From Ceratobasidium sp. AG-K (Eukaryota; Basidiomycota; Agaricomycetes; Cantharellales; Ceratobasidiaceae): a stretch of DNA of 64,000 nt. This document shows, one piece after another, positions 19,408-29,690 of the stretch. The stretch is taken from assembly GCA_037039685.1 (NCBI GenBank), contig JAWNGF010000010.1, positions 806,001-870,000 on the forward strand, given 5' to 3'. Below the pieces are notes generated by a model. It did not search any database and was not told the origin of the DNA. It worked only from the letters and a program-made list of their open reading frames with translations. Position numbers and translations under genes: made by a program. Position 1 is the first letter of the stretch. Each line of letters opens with the position of its first letter.

Positions 19408-22400
19408 TTGGGAAATTGGAAGCAGTCTGCAAACAAAATATATCTTTGTTCCACCAAATGTGCAGACCAGCTTTGCATTCCCATCACAATTGAAAGCCTG
19501 AAGAACCTTATTACCGTGGCCATGATTGACTCAGGGGCCTTGGGAAACTTCATTAACTCCAAATATGTAAAGAAACACAAAATCCCAACAAAAAAGAAAA
19601 AGACAGCAAGAAGGGTCCAGGTGATAGATGGACAACCAATAGCAAATGGTTTAATCAACAGGGAATGCACCTTCCAAGTCATTATGAACAATCATGTAGA
19701 AGAAATTACTTGCAATATCGCACTGTTAGGCCAACACACTGTGGTTCTTGGAATTCCCTGGCTGAAAAAGCATAACCCAAAAATCAATTGGGCAGCAGGG
19801 ATGTTGGAATTTGATTCAGATTACTGCAAGGCAGAATGCCTATATGAGGACTGTAATGCCGTAGAAGGGGGGGTAGTTGGTCAGCTTCCCAACAAATACA
19901 TGGAGTTCAAGGATGTTTTTGTTTCCAAAGAAGTGGACAAACTACTGCCACACCAACCATACAACCTCAAAATTGAGTTGGAACCTGGCGCGAAACCCAA
20001 GATTGGTGTGGTATATTCCCTCACAAAGGAAGAAGATCAAATCTTGAGAAAATGGATCAATAAAAATTTGGATAAGGGATTTATTGTTCCTTCCACATCC
20101 CAATGGGCATTACCAGTAATGTTTGTCAAATGGCACAACATAGAAGGTGTTCCCCAACCCCCAAGATTGTGCATGGAATACCAATACCTCAACAGCCAAA
20201 CCAAGAAAAACCACTATCCACTGCCTAGAACTGATGATCTTATTGAACATGTCAAAGGCACCAAGATCTTCACCAAACTAGATCTGAAATCTGGGTACAA
20301 CCTGGTCAGGGTAGCAGACAAGGACGTTCACATAACAGCGTTCAGAACCAAATAGGGACTATTCAAAACAAAAGTCATGCCTTTTGGTCTCACTAATTTG
20401 CCAGCCACTTTCCAAAATATGATGGACACTGAGTTCAGGGACATCAAAGGGGTGTACATGGAAATCTACATTGATGATATCTTAATCTTCTCCAAAAATC
20501 CCGAAGAACATCCCATGCATGTGAAGAAGGTCCTGTGCTGCCTACAATGCCTGGGTCTCTATTGTTCCCTCAAGAAGTGCTCTTTTCATGTCCCTAAGGT
20601 TGACTACCTAGGGCTAGTCATATCAGGAGAGCTGGTTGAGATGCAAGAGGAGAAGATCACAACAATCAAAATGTGGCCAACACCTAAGAACATTACAGAT
20701 GTGCAAGCGTTCCTAGGATTTGCGAACTTCTACCAGCGTTTTATCCGAAATTATACCCATATAGTACAACCCCTGTATGATTTGACTATGAAAACAAAGC
20801 AATGGGAATGGGGAACGGAAGCGGAACTTGCCTTCCAGGGATTAATCAAGGAATTCATCAAGGTGCCTATCCGTCTACAACCTGACCAGGACAAAGGGTT
20901 CATCATCAAATGTGATGCACTGGACAAAGCTACAGGAGCAGTCCTCAACCAATATGGTCCCAACAATAAACTCCACCCTGTTGTGTTTATGTCCAAAAGC
21001 CTATCCCCAGCAGAACATAACTACAACATCTTTGACAAGGAACTCTTGGCAATCATCAAAGCATTCAAAGAATGGCCTCATCTTTTGGAAGGAACTGAGA
21101 TCCCAGTACTACTCATTACTGATCACAAAAATCTGGAGTATTTCATGACCTCCAAAGTGTTGACAAAAAGACTGAACAGATGGGCCGTCTTCCTCTTGGA
21201 GTTTAACTTCCAGATCAAGTACAGAGCTGGCAGACTTAATGGCAAAGCAGATGCACTCAGTCAACAAAGCAACCATGACCTAGGAGGGGGAGTGGTCCCC
21301 CAAAAACCCCTACTTTTGCTGCATCTCTTCATCAATTTGGCAGAAGAGGAACCTCAGGGTATGGCATCAACTACGGATATTTGGCAAGCAGTCAAGGATC
21401 AGACACAAAGAGATGACTACATTACATCAATCTGGGCCTTCCTTAGCAACCACCCAGAAAAGGCACCTGCTTCTGTACAAAAAAAATTCAAAGAATGGAA
21501 GATCAGGAACAACATGTTGTACTGCAAAGGAAAGATCGACATCCCAAACAACAATGAGATCAAGCACCAGATCCTAGAACTCCACCATGACAACAATGCA
21601 GTCGGACACATGGGCCAAGTGAAAACACTGGAAATGGTCAAACAGCAGTATTGGTGGCCATCCATGAAGGCCTATGTCAACAAATACATGTCATTGTGCA
21701 ATTTATGCCAGCAGTCAAAACCCATCAATCAACAAGCTCTTGGGGAATTACAACCACTTGAACTCCCTTCCAAACCCTGGCAACATATTTCAGTTGATAT
21801 GATTGTCAAACTTCCTCTGTCCAAGGGTCTAGACTCAATATTGGTCATTGTTGACACCCTGACTAAGATGGCCCACTTCATCCCATGTACCAAAAAAACC
21901 ACGTCACCCAAGCTTGCGGAACTCTTCATGGAACGCTGCTGGAAACTACATGGAACCCCAGAAACAGTTGTATCAGATTGTGGACCAACCTTTGCATCCA
22001 AATTGATGAAGGAGCTCTATCAGGCCCTGAACATCCAGCCTAGGCTCTCTACAGCATATCACCCTGAAACTGACGGGCAAACAGAGTGCATCAATCAAAC
22101 GGTCAAAGCTTTCATTTGGACATACTGCACCTTCAAGCAACACAACTGGGCCTCACTTTTACCCTTTGCCAAATTTGCATATAACAATTTGTTCCACTCT
22201 AGCATTGGTATGACACCTTTCTTTGCCAATACAGCCTGCCATCCACCAATTGATGGTACACCAGTGGAAGATGGTTCTGTCCCAGAAGCTGCGGCGCATG
22301 CGCAACATATCCAAGACAACCTGGAAGAAGCTAACGCTAGCTTGACCATGAGCAAAGAACAGGGCAAGGAATATGCGGACAAGCAATGACAGGAAGATCC

Positions 22401-23361
22401 CTTTATCTTGGGTGATAAGGTTTGGCTAAGCCATCAGCACATCACAACCAATTGACCATCTTTGAAATTATTGCATAAACAACTCGGGCCCTTCACTATC
22501 CTGGAAGCAGTAGGGAAGAATGCGTACAGACTACAACTCCCACCTTCAATGACCATGCATCCAGTAGTTAATGTATCACAACTAGCCAAGTATGAGGAAG
22601 ATGAAATTGAGGGCTGCCAGGTTGATCCACCCCCACCAATCGAAACACCAGAAGGCAAAGAGGAATATGAGGTGGAACAAATCCAAAGTTCCAAGGTGGA
22701 AAAAGGGATCCTGAAGTATTTTGTCAAATGGAAGGGCTACACTGCAGAACATGACTCTTGGGAACCCTTGGAGAACCTTGGCAACACATCAGAACTCATT
22801 AATGAGTTCCACAAGGAACATCCAGACGCCATCAAGGAAGTCCCCAAGGTTACCAGGAAGCATTGCCATGAGGAAACAAGGGATGACTTGGCAGCCAACA
22901 GCAAGGAAGAACGGCCCATTAGGCGTTCTAAGCACATAAAAGAGGCTGCTGTGATCCAAGTCCCTCATCAAAAAGTTTTTACCTCCTCCACTCTTGCGCT
23001 AAAACCACGTCTTACCCCTTCTTCACTCATTGCGCCATGTCCTCCCAACACCAGTCCACCAATTTGGTCATGGTCTGGGTCTACCACAACCTGTACACCT
23101 GCCCGGCGGCCCCCAATGGTCCCTCAAAGTCATGCCCCCCCAGGAGCAAGGCATGTACTGGCATCCTGGCATGCGCCAACACTTCTATTTTATTGTATCC
23201 ACTTGCTATTGGTCCGGAGAGGCCCCCTGGTTGTTTGTCGGCCACCCCCTTGTCTGCTGGCGGGAACTGGATTGCCTACGCAGCCAACAACATCCACAAT
23301 GCCCTTGAGATTATGGACGGGTCTGGCAAGGTCCGGCTTGGAGGTGACCCATTTGAGGTAG
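19408..23361 (+). pseudogene. Element A pol (PR-RT-RNase H-IN-chromodomain), degraded
   Basis: One frame with stops at TAG 20353-20355, TGA 22387-22389 and TGA 22453-22455. The last two are CGA Arg to TGA by homology to the expected Q-R-Q and N-R-P contexts. Protease AMIDSGALGNF; RT MPFGLTNLPATFQ and IYIDDILIFSK; RNase H has CDALDKATGA where TDAS is usual; integrase has LHHDNNAVGHMG ... CNLCQ, then SDCGPTF and GQTECINQ, where family Arg codons have become Cys (CGN to TGN). A chromodomain follows (EEYEVEQIQSSK ... YFVKWKGYTAEHDSWEPLENL, about 22665-22790), with a better-preserved WEP than in element B. The chromodomain places A among chromoviruses, which use it to target chromatin. Confidence 0.93.
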
Positions 23362-23510
23362 TCAACCTCACTGTTGATCTGGAGATTAGGGAGGAGGCCA
23401 TAATCAATTTGAAGGATGACGAGGAGGATTATGGGGTGTGGAAAGGGACGGGGTCAGCTGAGGACCCATTTGTAATTGATGATACTGAGGAGTTTGTGCT
23501 GGTGAAGTGA
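23037..23510 (+). CDS. Element A accessory ORF (ORF3), possibly damaged
   Basis: 157-aa ORF in another frame from pol, between the chromodomain and the polypurine tract, with ATG 23037 preceded by a pyrimidine-rich leader (CTTCTTCACTCATTGCGCC). The C-terminal part looks coding and very acidic (INLKDDEEDYGVWKG, DPFVIDDTEEFVLVK). The middle is unnatural in this frame, while the +1 frame there reads YWHPGMRQHFYFIVSTCYWS and looks genuine, so two offsetting frameshifts are likely. Position, Trp-rich middle and acidic tail parallel ORF3 of element B. No known domain; function unknown. Confidence 0.45.
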   Translation: MSSQHQSTNLVMVWVYHNLYTCPAAPNGPSKSCPPRSKACTGILACANTSILLYPLAIGPERPPGCLSATPLSAGGNWIAYAANNIHNALEIMDGSGKVRLGGDPFEVVNLTVDLEIREEAIINLKDDEEDYGVWKGTGSAEDPFVIDDTEEFVLVK

Positions 23511-23534
23511 GCCCTGGCCTAGAAGGGGGGGTAG

Positions 23535-23973
23535 TGTCACAACCTTTTTCTTGTTTCTCTCTTTGTTGTTCTGTTCCTCTTGTGTTTGGTCTTGTTCTTC
23601 TCGCCTTGGCGCATATAGCCACCCTTTTATAAGCCATGACTGCGGGACATGCCTGCCTGGCCTGTTCCTCTGACCTCATGGACTTATCCCGTTTCCTTTG
23701 TCCCCTCTGCACTTCCCTTGGACTCTTGCCTTTTCTTCTTTTGTCTCCCTTTTGTTGCCTTCTATCTATTGTACATAGCCACAGTAGATAGTATATATAC
23801 CAGTGACACAAGTCTTGCTCCCACAAGACTTGTTCTCTTGTCTTTTTCCCCATCACTCATTGCATGACTCACTTAGGCCTTAGTGCCATACATTTGACCT
23901 TTGTTGTTGTCCCAACCCCCATCCTCACCGCCTGTGGAGCCTTGGCCTCCAAGGTTCAGCTAGGGTTGTGACA
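23535..23973 (+). repeat. Element A 3' LTR (439 bp)
   Basis: TGTCACAACC ... GGTTGTGACA, preceded by the polypurine tract AGAAGGGGGGGTAG. The TATA box and R-start motif are conserved. The right flank is directly SET-paralogue exon sequence (GCAGGGTACAAG...). Confidence 0.93.
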
Positions 23974-24199
23974 TGCAGGGTACAAGCAGAACAACTTCAA
24001 GGGTGCTATCCAAGCCTATGCCACTGGATTGGCTGTCAATCCTTCCACTGCATTACTCCAACTCAACTGTTCCATATGTCATTTAAAGCTGGGAAAATTT
24101 ACATAAGCACTTGAAGACACTTGAGCCACATTGCATTGGAGGGCCAGAGTCTTCCTGAAAAAAGCTGCTTGAAGGCTCAGTATTGGATGGCAGCAGTGT
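23974..24199 (+). pseudogene. SET paralogue 3, fragment 2 (TPR region)
   Basis: Reads AGYKQNNFKGAIQAYATGLA, colinear with EAFKKNNLEAAIRAYTTGLT of the gene at 5287-8078. It continues to LKAQYWMAAVL (LKAQYRTAEIL in the paralogue), with stops and a frameshift in between. It is bounded on the left by the 3' LTR of element A and on the right by element C, whose TSD AGTGT is 24195-24199. Confidence 0.85.
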
Positions 24200-24209
24200 T
24201 GTCACAACC

Positions 24210-26239
24210 TTTTTCTGGACTGTAGCAGGGGCTTTGTCTGGATGATTGCTCAGGAAGGCCCAAATGGATTGTACATAGTTGTCTTTCTGGGTTTGTATTT
24301 TGATAGTGTCATGGATGTCTGTGGTTGATGCCATCCCTGAGGGTTCTTCTTCTGCCGAGTTAATGAAAACTTCTGGTGGAAGTAGGAGTTTTTGAGGGAT
24401 CACCCCCCCCTTCTAGGTCATGGTTGCTTTGTGGAGTTAGTGCATCTGCTTTTCCATTTAGACCCCCTGCCCTGTATTGGATTTGGAAATTGAACTCTGA
24501 GAGAAACACTGCCCAGTGGTTTTGTTGCTTAGTTAAGACTTTTGACGTCATGAAGTATTCCAGGTTTTTGTGGTCTGTGATCAGGAGTACTGGTTTTTCA
24601 GTTCCTTCCAGAAGATGTTGCTGTTCTTTGAATGCTTTGATTATTGCTAGTAGCTCCTTGTCCAAAATATCATAGTTCTGTTCTGCTGGTGACAGACTTT
24701 TAGACATAAACGCTACTGGGTGTAGTTTGCTGTAATTGCCATATTGACTGAGTATTGCACCAGTTGCTTTGTCTGACACATTGCATTCCATGATAAATCC
24801 TTTTTCTTGGTTGGGCTGAGACAAAATTGGGGCTTTGATGAATTCTTTGATGAGGTTCTGGAAACTTTCCTCTGCTTCTTTTGTCCATTCCCAATTTCTT
24901 CCTTTCATGGTTAGATTGTAGAGGGGTCTTGCAATGTGGGTATAGTTCTTGATGAATCTCTGGTAGAAGTTTGCAAATCCAAGAAATATTTGTATGTTTG
25001 TGACATTTTTTGGCATGGGCCACTTTTGGTATGTGGAATGTCCATTTCTTCAGGGAACAGTATAGTCCCAACCTTTGTAAATGCCAGAGGACTTCTTTGT
25101 CATGAACCAAGGCCCCTCCAATGGACTTTGTCTCCTGGTTGCTTGTCTTGTGTCTCCTTTGTTCTGCTTCCCTTTGTGCACACTTCCTTTGTGTTTGTTT
25201 TCTTTGTTCTTGTGCAGCCTTAAGCTGCTTCCTTTTTCTTTTGTCTTATGACTTCCTTTCTTGGCAAGTCATGTTCCTTTATAGGACATGACTCATAGAG
25301 CTTTCTGATTGGTTAAGTTTGTATGACTCATGCCTTTTCTGAATATATAATGAGGCAACAACAAGCATGGTGTCCCCATCTTGTTTTGCCTTGTCATTTC
25401 CCCAACAAATAGTCCTTCACTGGGTTTCCCTCAGGGTTACCTTGGATCCTCAGGTCTTAGTGCCATTCACAGTCTACAGTTCACAGTTCTTTGGGTGCCA
25501 AGTTTCTCTAAGTCTTGACTTGAGCACATATGGTTACAGTTGGCAACCATCATAGTGTTGGGTTGCAACATGCTTTTACATGTTCTGGGTGTTTTTCTTC
25601 CTCTTTGGAGAAGATTGGGATGTCATCAATGTAGATATTGACATAAACCTCTTTGATATCCTTAAATTCTGCATCCATCATGTTTTGGAAAGCAGCTGGT
25701 GCGTTTGTAAGGCCAAAAGGCATGACCCTTGATTCAAAAAGTCTGTATTTGGTTCTGAAGGCTGTTTTGTGTACATCTTCATCAGCAACTTGTACCAAGT
25801 TGTATCCCAACTTTAGGTCTAGTTTGGTGAAGATCTTAGCTCCTTTTACAGTTTCTATCAAGTTGTTGGTTCTGGGGAGGGGGTAGCGGTTCTTTCTGGT
25901 GTTACAATTTGAGTACTGATAATCCATGCATAGTGGTAGTGGTTGAGGAATGCCATCAATATCTTTCCTTTTCACAAACATGACTGGGGATGCCCATTGC
26001 AAGGTCAACAGAACAATAAATCCTTTTGCTAGGTTTTTGTCAAACCATTTCTTTAGGACAGTCTCTTCTTCCTTGGTTAATGAGTAGACTGGTCTGATCT
26101 TTGGTTTGGCCCCTGGTTCCAATTCTATTTTCAGGTCATAAGGGCAGTGTGGGGGATTTAGGGAAAATGTTTGTTGGAGAGACCTCTCCAAGCTGGTGGA
26201 TCCAGCCCTTGCCCTCCCTGGTCCTGGGTTAAAAGTCAT
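24210..26239 (-). pseudogene. Element C RT-RNase H remnant
   Basis: In element sense a frame from 26239 covers RT motifs (SRVMPFGLTNAPAAFQ, IYIDDIPIFSKEEEK) and is cut at HVK by solo LTR D. It resumes at 25097 with KEVLWHLQRLGLYCSLKK and runs through QAF/IFLGFANFYQRF and RNase H, where the usual CDAS has become CNVSD (catalytic Asp lost). It ends at VQKK, fused to the LTR tip. Protease, most of gag and all of integrase and chromodomain are absent. Confidence 0.85.
25098..25570 (-). repeat. Solo LTR D (473 bp) inside element C
   Basis: On the plus strand it runs from TGTCATGAACC to GGTTGCAACA, i.e. TG...CA ends. Flanks TTCTT (25093-25097) and TGCTT (25571-25575) are a TSD with one mismatch. 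Removing it rejoins HVK to EVLW in RT of element C. It has a TATATAA box at about 25344 followed by CATCTTGTTTTGCC, like the R-start motif of the other families, which suggests plus-strand sense. Orientation is therefore uncertain, and no internal region is left. Confidence 0.75.
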
Positions 26240-26648
26240 ATTCTAGAGTAAGTGCACTTCCATGTGTGCTTCAACCTTGTTTTGGCTAGTAGTTTGGTGA
26301 AGAAGAATGTTGATCCCTGGGTAGAGATGGACAATTTGGGGGAACCTAGTCAACGGTAGGTTCAGTGCAAAGGTATCAGAGATCCTTGTTCCAATAGAAT
26401 ATGTAAGCAGTGCTTCCTGATTAGGTGGCAACAGCTCAGTGATATCAGAGGATAGGGGACATTGTCAACAGGCTAATGGATGCAAGCTGCAGGTTGCCTT
26501 GAGGTGTGAATGGTGCAGTGGAGAGATTGTGGTGTTAACAATTTAATGGTGAAGGATGTGCAAATACTCAGAGGGACCCTGATGATGAACCCGGTTCTGA
26601 CAGCAACAAGGGCTGTTTCCACAGCAAAGGCAACAAGACTTGTTCTAG

Positions 26649-27077
26649 TGTCACAACCCTAGTCAGGCCTGATGACACTGAGGGTCAGTCAGGTGATGGG
26701 GACAGTGGTTGGGATGACAACAAGGGTCAATGAGTGGCTCTTAGGCCTAAGCTAAGCAGTCACACAAGTGGTAGGGGAAAATGACAAGAGAACATGTCTT
26801 GTGGAGACAAGACTTGTGTCACTGGTATATATACTAACTACTGTGGCTATGTACAATAGAGAGTCACAACAAAAGGAGGGAAAGCAAGAGTCACAAAGAA
26901 GCAAGGACAGAACAAAGGCAACAGGATAAGTCCATGGAGACCAGGGGAACAAAGGAACAGGCCAGGCAGGCATGTCCTGCAGTTGTGGCTTACATAAAAG
27001 GCGCATACATGGACAAGACAAGCACAATGAGACCAAACACAAGGGAAAACAGAGAGAAACAGAAAACAGTCATGACA
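26649..27077 (-). repeat. Element C 5' LTR (429 bp)
   Basis: Reverse-complement relative of the element A LTR, from TGTCACAACCCTAG to CAGTCATGACA. Adjacent to TSD AGTGT at 27078. The predicted R start differs from the primer-site complement by one base (ACATGTTCT against ACTTGTTCT). Confidence 0.88.
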
Positions 27078-27613
27078 AGTGTGCCATGTGTTAGATCAGT
27101 ACCCAAAATGCTGCAGATTCTGGAGGGTGGTGAAGCAAATAAATTCTCTCCTGAGGAAGCTGAATGGTTGCACAAGAAGACTCAGGATTGGATACTCAAA
27201 CAGACCAATGGGAGGTATGACTGGCATGTGCTCTCTAAACAAGCCAAGAAGCTCAACAGAACTGGGCCAATGGTTGATGTTGCAGATTATCTGGGACTTG
27301 TCAGAGTGGCCCCTATTGAGGGGATGGGAGGTGCAAGGGGATTAGTGACTACTAGGACTGTTAGGGCAGGAGAAATACTGGTAGGTCAGCACTAAAATCT
27401 TGGCCAACATGGGTGATCTAATGTTTGATTGCGCAGATGGTTTTGAAGCAGTATGCTTATGCGTCACCCCTTGAATTCTCCAAGCTACTTAGCAGTTTCA
27501 ACACAGAAAGGTCAATAGTTCACAAAAAGTCCCTCTATGGGCTCATGGGCCAGATGATGCAGCAAGTAATGGGCAACAACTTGGCTGCCAGTGCCTTGTT
27601 GCTCAACATCTAT
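27078..27613 (+). pseudogene. SET paralogue 3, fragment 3 (SET start)
   Basis: Contains RYDWHVLSKQAKKLN, DVADYLGLVRVAP, GGARGLVTTRTVRAGEIL, then an intron (GTAGGTCAGC...TTGCGCAG) at exactly the place where the intact gene has its 6760-6829 intron, then MVLKQYAYASPLEFSKLL. Conservation of the intron position shows it is a genomic duplicate, not a processed copy. Ends at TSD TCTAT (27609-27613) of solo LTR E. Confidence 0.9.
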
Positions 27614-28069
27614 TGTTGTGAGCCAGCTCCCTCCATTGGACTCGTCTGTTGTCTTGCCCACTTGTACTTTGCCTTGTGTCATGTTTCTGTTTCTGTCTGC
27701 TGCGTTGCCACCTTCTTGTGGTTCTTTTCTGTTACACCAAGTAACACAGCTGTGCTATTGTGTGAGTCATGTCTGTTCATACAGCATGACTCACATGGAC
27801 ACTCCTGATTGGTAGACTGTTATGACTCATGTGGCTGTGCATTGTATGACTCGGCCACTTTGCGTTTATATAGAGGACCAACAAGCCTGGTAACCCCAGC
27901 TTGTTTTGTCTTGTCAAACATTCCCTTTGAGTCACACTTTGAACCACCCCTACCCTTAAGAGTCTACAGTCACTTAAGTGTGGTGCAATTCAAGAGGTCT
28001 CTTAGGTCTTAGTGCCATCCACTCTCCCTTGCGGCTTGTCTCATAGCCACCAAGAAGAAGCTTACAACA
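27614..28069 (+). repeat. Solo LTR E (456 bp), element B family
   Basis: TGTTGTGAGCCAGCTCC...CTTACAACA, alignable throughout with the element B LTR in sense orientation, including TTATATAG and CCCCAGCTTGTTTTGTC. Perfect TSD TCTAT (27609-27613 and 28070-28074). Formed by LTR-LTR recombination that removed the internal region. Confidence 0.93.
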
Positions 28070-28100
28070 TCTATCCAGGCACCAGGTACACTCTAAGGCC
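28070..28100 (+). pseudogene. SET paralogue 3, fragment 4 (31 bp)
   Basis: The only host sequence left between two solo LTRs. It reads IYPGTRYTLRP, colinear with LHPGSDYDPLP of the intact paralogue. Confidence 0.8.
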
Positions 28101-28654
28101 TGTCGTGACCCATGTATGACATCCTTGGACTCTGACTGTGTGTGGCTTGGACTCTGGCGCCTTAAGCGCCCAATGTACAATGTATGGCCCTCTCCCGCAT
28201 TTAGTGCAGTGTATGGATGACATGTCACCTTGGCCCATATGGCCTTGCTGTCTTCTGGATCTTTCCCTTGGAAGGATTGTGCTTCTGGAATGTTCTTCCA
28301 GAAGTACTTTGAGATTGCTGACTGATACTGGCGCCTGATTGGCCAGTTTATGTATTGTACCACTTTGAGGCATTTCTGCCTCATGCTATATATTCTGGCT
28401 TGCAAGCATGGACCCACTCCAGCTTGCTTTGCCTTGTCATCTCTCCCCTCAGAGTGCACTCTAAGTCCCAAAGGCCTTACAGCCTTTGTCTCTCATCTAA
28501 GTGGGCCTTTGGCCATCATCAGTATCAATGCTAAGGTTGCACTAGCAACTTAGCAAACAGTCTAAGGAGCCTATAAGGCATATTGAGGCCAGTCTCTACA
28601 ACTAAGGTGAGAACGGTCACTGTTGTTGGTCAACCGGCATAGAGGGTTGCGACA
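28101..28654 (+). repeat. Solo LTR F (554 bp), third family
   Basis: TGTCGTGACCC...GGGTTGCGACA, with perfect TSD AGGCC (28096-28100 and 28655-28659). TATATATT box at about 28390 and CCAGCTTGCTTTGCC about 30 bp on, like the R start of the other families. No full-length member in this window. Confidence 0.9.
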
Positions 28655-29690
28655 AGGCCCCAGCCTAATGCAGAAAACAATTTGCCCAAGCTGACTTTTC
28701 TGTCCAGCAGAGGACCTCACTGAGTGCTACCAGACTTGTGTCCAACATCTGACATCAACTTCAACCAAATCAATGGCATCATTTACAACAGCTTGTTCAG
28801 CCCACTGATCAAAGATTATGACCTGGGGAAAAACAAATCAATCTGCCTTCTTCCATCACTTGTGAATCACTTGTGCATGCAACTGCCTTTTGAAATGTGG
28901 TTGGTTCAATCATGATCCTCCAAGCCTCACGTGATCTGAAGGAAGGCGAGGTAGTCACGTGCTCTTATGTGGAAAGTGTTAGCGTCAGCTATCTGAGCCG
29001 AGCAACGGAACTGAAGCGCTGGATTGATGGAGACTGTCAATGCAAGTTATGCAAGGCAGATTGTTCAGACGGAGAAGCCAACTGCCAAGCGCGCAACGAG
29101 TGCCCCGCCAAGTTCGCCGTCATTGCATCCAACCCCAATTGCAATGTCAAGCCGGTCAACGGCATGTTCCCGCTCATCAAGAAGACTCGGTCCACATATC
29201 GCGATGACTGTACCTTGCCACGGGAGGCGCTTGGTTACGTTTAAATGATACTTGCGCAGTCGGTAGAGCTGAAGTTTTGCAACGTGGCCATTGTGCGCCA
29301 CAAGGACGGGCTACAGTCGTTTGGGATCCAAATCAAGGATGTTATTCCAGATCGCGTGCCTTAGAACCGAGAAGAACTTGACAGAGATGATTTGATCATT
29401 GAAATGCGCAGCTTTCCGTCACAGCTTTCTTCCATCAACCGTGCGTTTCTGACCATGGCGGCTTTATCGTTTTGGGAACACCAACGAGGCGATAAGGTAC
29501 GAGCCGGTCACTGGGCCTTTGCAGCGTGGTGGGGTCAGCCCCCTACTTTGTATATGCGAATCGCCGCCAACGTTTCTCCATAGTCAACGAGACCTTTTTC
29601 GGTAGTCGGTGTTATATTGGACTCAATCCGACGATGGGGGGTGGGCTAATGTATTCTGCCGGGTTGGCCAAGTACTTGAAAGACTTCTAA
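28655..29690 (+). pseudogene. SET paralogue 3, fragment 5 (SET to C-terminus)
   Basis: Continues directly from fragment 4: QPNAENNLPKLTFLSSRGPH then stop, DYDLGKNKSICLLPSLVNH (SET NHSC motif damaged, with the Ser and His-Gly lost), SRDLKEGEVVTCSY, CQCKLCKADCSDG (post-SET cysteines), KKTRSTYRDD, IIEMRSFPSQLSSINRAF, and a last exon ending LAKYLKDF stop at 29690. Stops and frameshifts are spread throughout. CpG is scarce up to about 28925 and normal after it, although the gene is continuous across that point. Confidence 0.88.

Larger units (their letters stand above)
9620..23973 (+). mobile_element. Element A: Ty3/gypsy chromovirus with nested element B
   Basis: Full-length LTR retrotransposon in sense orientation: 5' LTR 9620-10065, self-priming primer site 10068-10079, gag, zinc-knuckle ORF, protease-RT-RNase H-integrase-chromodomain pol, an extra ORF, polypurine tract (AGAAGGGGGGGTAG, about 23521-23534) and 3' LTR 23535-23973. 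LTRs begin TGTCACAACC and end GGTTGTGACA, a 10-bp inverted terminus. The two LTRs differ at many sites and by 7 bp in length, so A is old. The 7.2-kb element B sits inside its gag. The flanks (ACTTG on the left, TGCAG on the right) do not form a TSD; the right flank is TPR-coding sequence of SET paralogue 3. The body is almost free of CpG and its pol has nonsense codons, so A is not autonomous now. Confidence 0.93.
24200..27077 (-). mobile_element. Element C: internally deleted A-family element
   Basis: Minus-orientation member of the A family with perfect TSD AGTGT (24195-24199 and 27078-27082). In element sense: 5' LTR (27077-26649), the same primer site (AGAACAAGTCTT), leader, then a deletion that joins the start of gag to RT (PHCPYDLKIELEPGAKP), RT and RNase H, and a second deletion ending in VQKK. 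There pol joins the last 10 bp of an LTR (GGTTGTGACA). Almost the whole 3' LTR is therefore gone while the terminus and TSD are kept. Solo LTR D interrupts RT. CpG-poor. Confidence 0.88.

Noticed and set aside
10725..23510. Classical RIP (CpA to TpA) as the cause of repeat decay
   Set aside because: All LTR differences of B and most recognisable nonsense changes are in CpG context; CpA-biased change is not evident by eye.
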